From: Heliocidaris tuberculata
Taxonomy: Eukaryota > Echinodermata > Echinoidea > Camarodonta > Echinometridae
Direction: 5' to 3'
DNA: 64,000 nt
Assembly: GCA_025618425.1 (NCBI GenBank)
Contig: CM046833.1
Coordinates: 39,871,115 to 39,935,114 of the forward strand
The first letter of the stretch is position 1. Each line of letters begins with the position of its first letter. This document shows positions 62,451-64,000 of this stretch, one piece after another. Under the pieces are notes generated by a model. The model had not been told where the DNA came from. It searched no databases and saw only the letters and a program-made list of their open reading frames with translations. A program made the position numbers and the translations under genes.

Positions 62451-63585
62451 GAACGTCAAGTTCTGCTCCAAAAATGACTGTCTGGATAGATCTGGTGTAA
62501 ATTCTGAGAAAACACTGTTGTGTGTATCTGAGTTATTAAATTTTTACAAATATTAACTTAAACTTTTGCAAGTATGGTAATCTTTATCTCATAATGATAT
62601 CAAAAATCTTACTGTCAGATCTAATGTAGATGATGTAGATTTACATGTAACTCCAGGGAGTTCCACCGCCTCCGCTGTTAGGCGCCTAACGGCGGTGGTG
62701 GTGGTGGAGCTCCCTGGAGTTACAGTCACTGTCATGTACTATGTAGATCTATATTAGATCTATCAGTTAGATAATTGACATCATTATGAGATACCATACT
62801 TGCAAAAGTTAAAGTTAAAGGTCATGTAAAGTTTTGGTAAGCCCTCAAAAACTGTTCGTCAGATTTCATCAATTTTGGTTGATAAATAGCAAGATACTAG
62901 CAATACTAAGACACTGTGAAGGTTTCGCCTCCTAAAGTTTAATATTAAACAAATAAGAGGCAAAAGCTAATTTATGTGCCGGGACAGGCACGTAAAAATC
63001 AACAAAGGCAGCATGTGCTATACACTGTACACACACGTGTAAAACCAATAATGAGTAGCTACACGCAGTGCACACACGCTGTCTCTATGCGAAGCCCCAA
63101 GATTGCTGTGCGGGGAGCCGTCGGGGTGGAAGGGTCCTAGCATAATGGCAGTGATCAAGCATTCCTGACAGATATTTACATTTAAATTCACCAGAAATCA
63201 TAGATGGAATACCGAATGTCTCTTACAGACATCTTTTGATACAAGGAGAACAACGTAAGACTATATTTAACATGTTTCTTTTCAATTTCCTTTTTGCTAC
63301 AAATACTGTACATGAGCTTTAATATTCGTAAACATGGGCCTAATCGTGGAATAAGTCTCCTCTCATTCAGTGTGTACGCACACACTTGAGTGTATATGTC
63401 TATTGAGATGGAATGATGTCACCATAGCGTTGCAATAAACCAATAATGTGCGGAGTGAATGAGAGGTGACATATTTCACGATAATGCCTAAAAATGTAAT
63501 GGCCCACTTACACACAACAGTGTTTTGTCAGAATTGACACCAGATCTATCCAGAGAGTCATTTCTGGAGCAGAACTTCACGTTCA
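62451..63585. mobile_element. Fold-back element with nested palindrome
   Basis: Outer arms 62451-62525 and 63510-63585 are reverse complements at about 90%, e.g. gatagatctggtgt pairs with acaccagatctatc and aacactgttgtgtgt with acacacaacagtgtt. Inside lies a second inverted repeat 62561-62810 centred on gttaggcgcctaac (62677-62690), with arms aacttttgcaagtatggt/accatacttgcaaaagtt. No coding frame. Likely one MITE inserted in a larger fold-back element. Confidence 0.7.
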
Positions 63586-64000
63586 GGTTCATCTCAGGCT
63601 TTCAAGCTCACCAAAGGAAAACTAGTAGGAGAAAAGTAGGATGAACATTTCGGAATAAATAGGAGAAAAGCGGGATTTAGATGATAGAAAGTGGGATAAA
63701 AGTAAGATATTTACAGGTACACCAGATTTCCTTTTCCTTGTTGATACATAGCTGCCCAGTGTCCTGACTAAACCACAACAATTTGAATTTTCTGCACTGA
63801 TAGGTTATACCCATTCAATGACCAAACTCAAAGGGATAATTTAAATAGCTTTGAGAAAACATCTTAGATAGGATGACCACATATAGCCAGGTTCCTCTCC
63901 TTTGGGATGCAATCATGCAAGGGAGCAATGGGTATGACTGCACTTCCATCTTGTGGTAGATCCCAGTGACCCATCTAAAATAGTGTCTGAGGTGGGTCTC
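63586..64000. other. No gene seen
   Basis: Ordinary non-coding sequence to the window end; short 'aggagaaaag-gggat' repeats near 63628-63680. Confidence 0.4.

Overview
The window is animal (metazoan) genomic DNA: short exons bounded by GT/AG, long AT-rich introns, tRNA-derived SINEs, palindromic MITEs, LTR and tyrosine-recombinase (YR) retroelements, and many runs of 10 or more G or C. The repeat repertoire (phrases such as gcgcgagcgaagcgag, a MITE ending in GGGGCCCGTTG, a gypsy element with integrase ahead of reverse transcriptase) suggests a marine deuterostome, probably an echinoderm of sea-urchin type. That placement is an inference; no single-copy marker gene is present.

The left 25 kb holds tandem copies of one immunoglobulin-superfamily (IgSF) receptor gene on the + strand. 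Copy A (285-4400) has a signal-peptide exon, a V-like Ig exon, four more Ig exons and a half FN3 exon; its V exon carries a nonsense codon. Copy B (10007-13443) repeats the same exons with open frames. A single complete FN3 exon (20273-20557), a 21-nt exon, a stalk exon, a transmembrane exon and two tail exons follow. Every ectodomain junction is phase 1, so cassette B, and in principle cassette A, can splice onto this one FN3-TM-tail set. The tail is tyrosine-rich (an ITAM-like pair, YxxM, YxxP, then YxN motifs past an in-frame TAG). The stalk exon has a 1-nt surplus and the tail continues past the stop in a disrupted frame, so it is unclear whether the receptor is intact in this haplotype.

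From 25.26 to 29.86 kb lies a terminal-inverted-repeat element filled with about ten diverged ~216-bp tandem units and one SINE. From 33.2 to 48.3 kb lie further decayed IgSF exons (copies D, E and F), a 500-N gap, and a rearrangement in which two blocks (X ~1.03 kb, Y ~1.14 kb) appear as X-Y-X-U-Y. Copy E/F is invaded by a 5.45-kb YR retroelement (41362-46813, - strand) with split direct repeats, a probable spliceosomal intron in gag, RT/RNase H and a tyrosine recombinase.

From 48.99 to 56.39 kb is a gypsy-type LTR retrotransposon on the - strand with domain order gag-PR-INT-RT-RH (Gmr1-like). Its pol frame is interrupted by one TAA and its 5' LTR is truncated. From 56.4 kb to the end I see no genes: diverged ~220-bp tandem repeats, a MITE, a tRNA-like SINE head, two degenerate short-unit arrays, pyrimidine-rich low-complexity DNA and a nested fold-back element.
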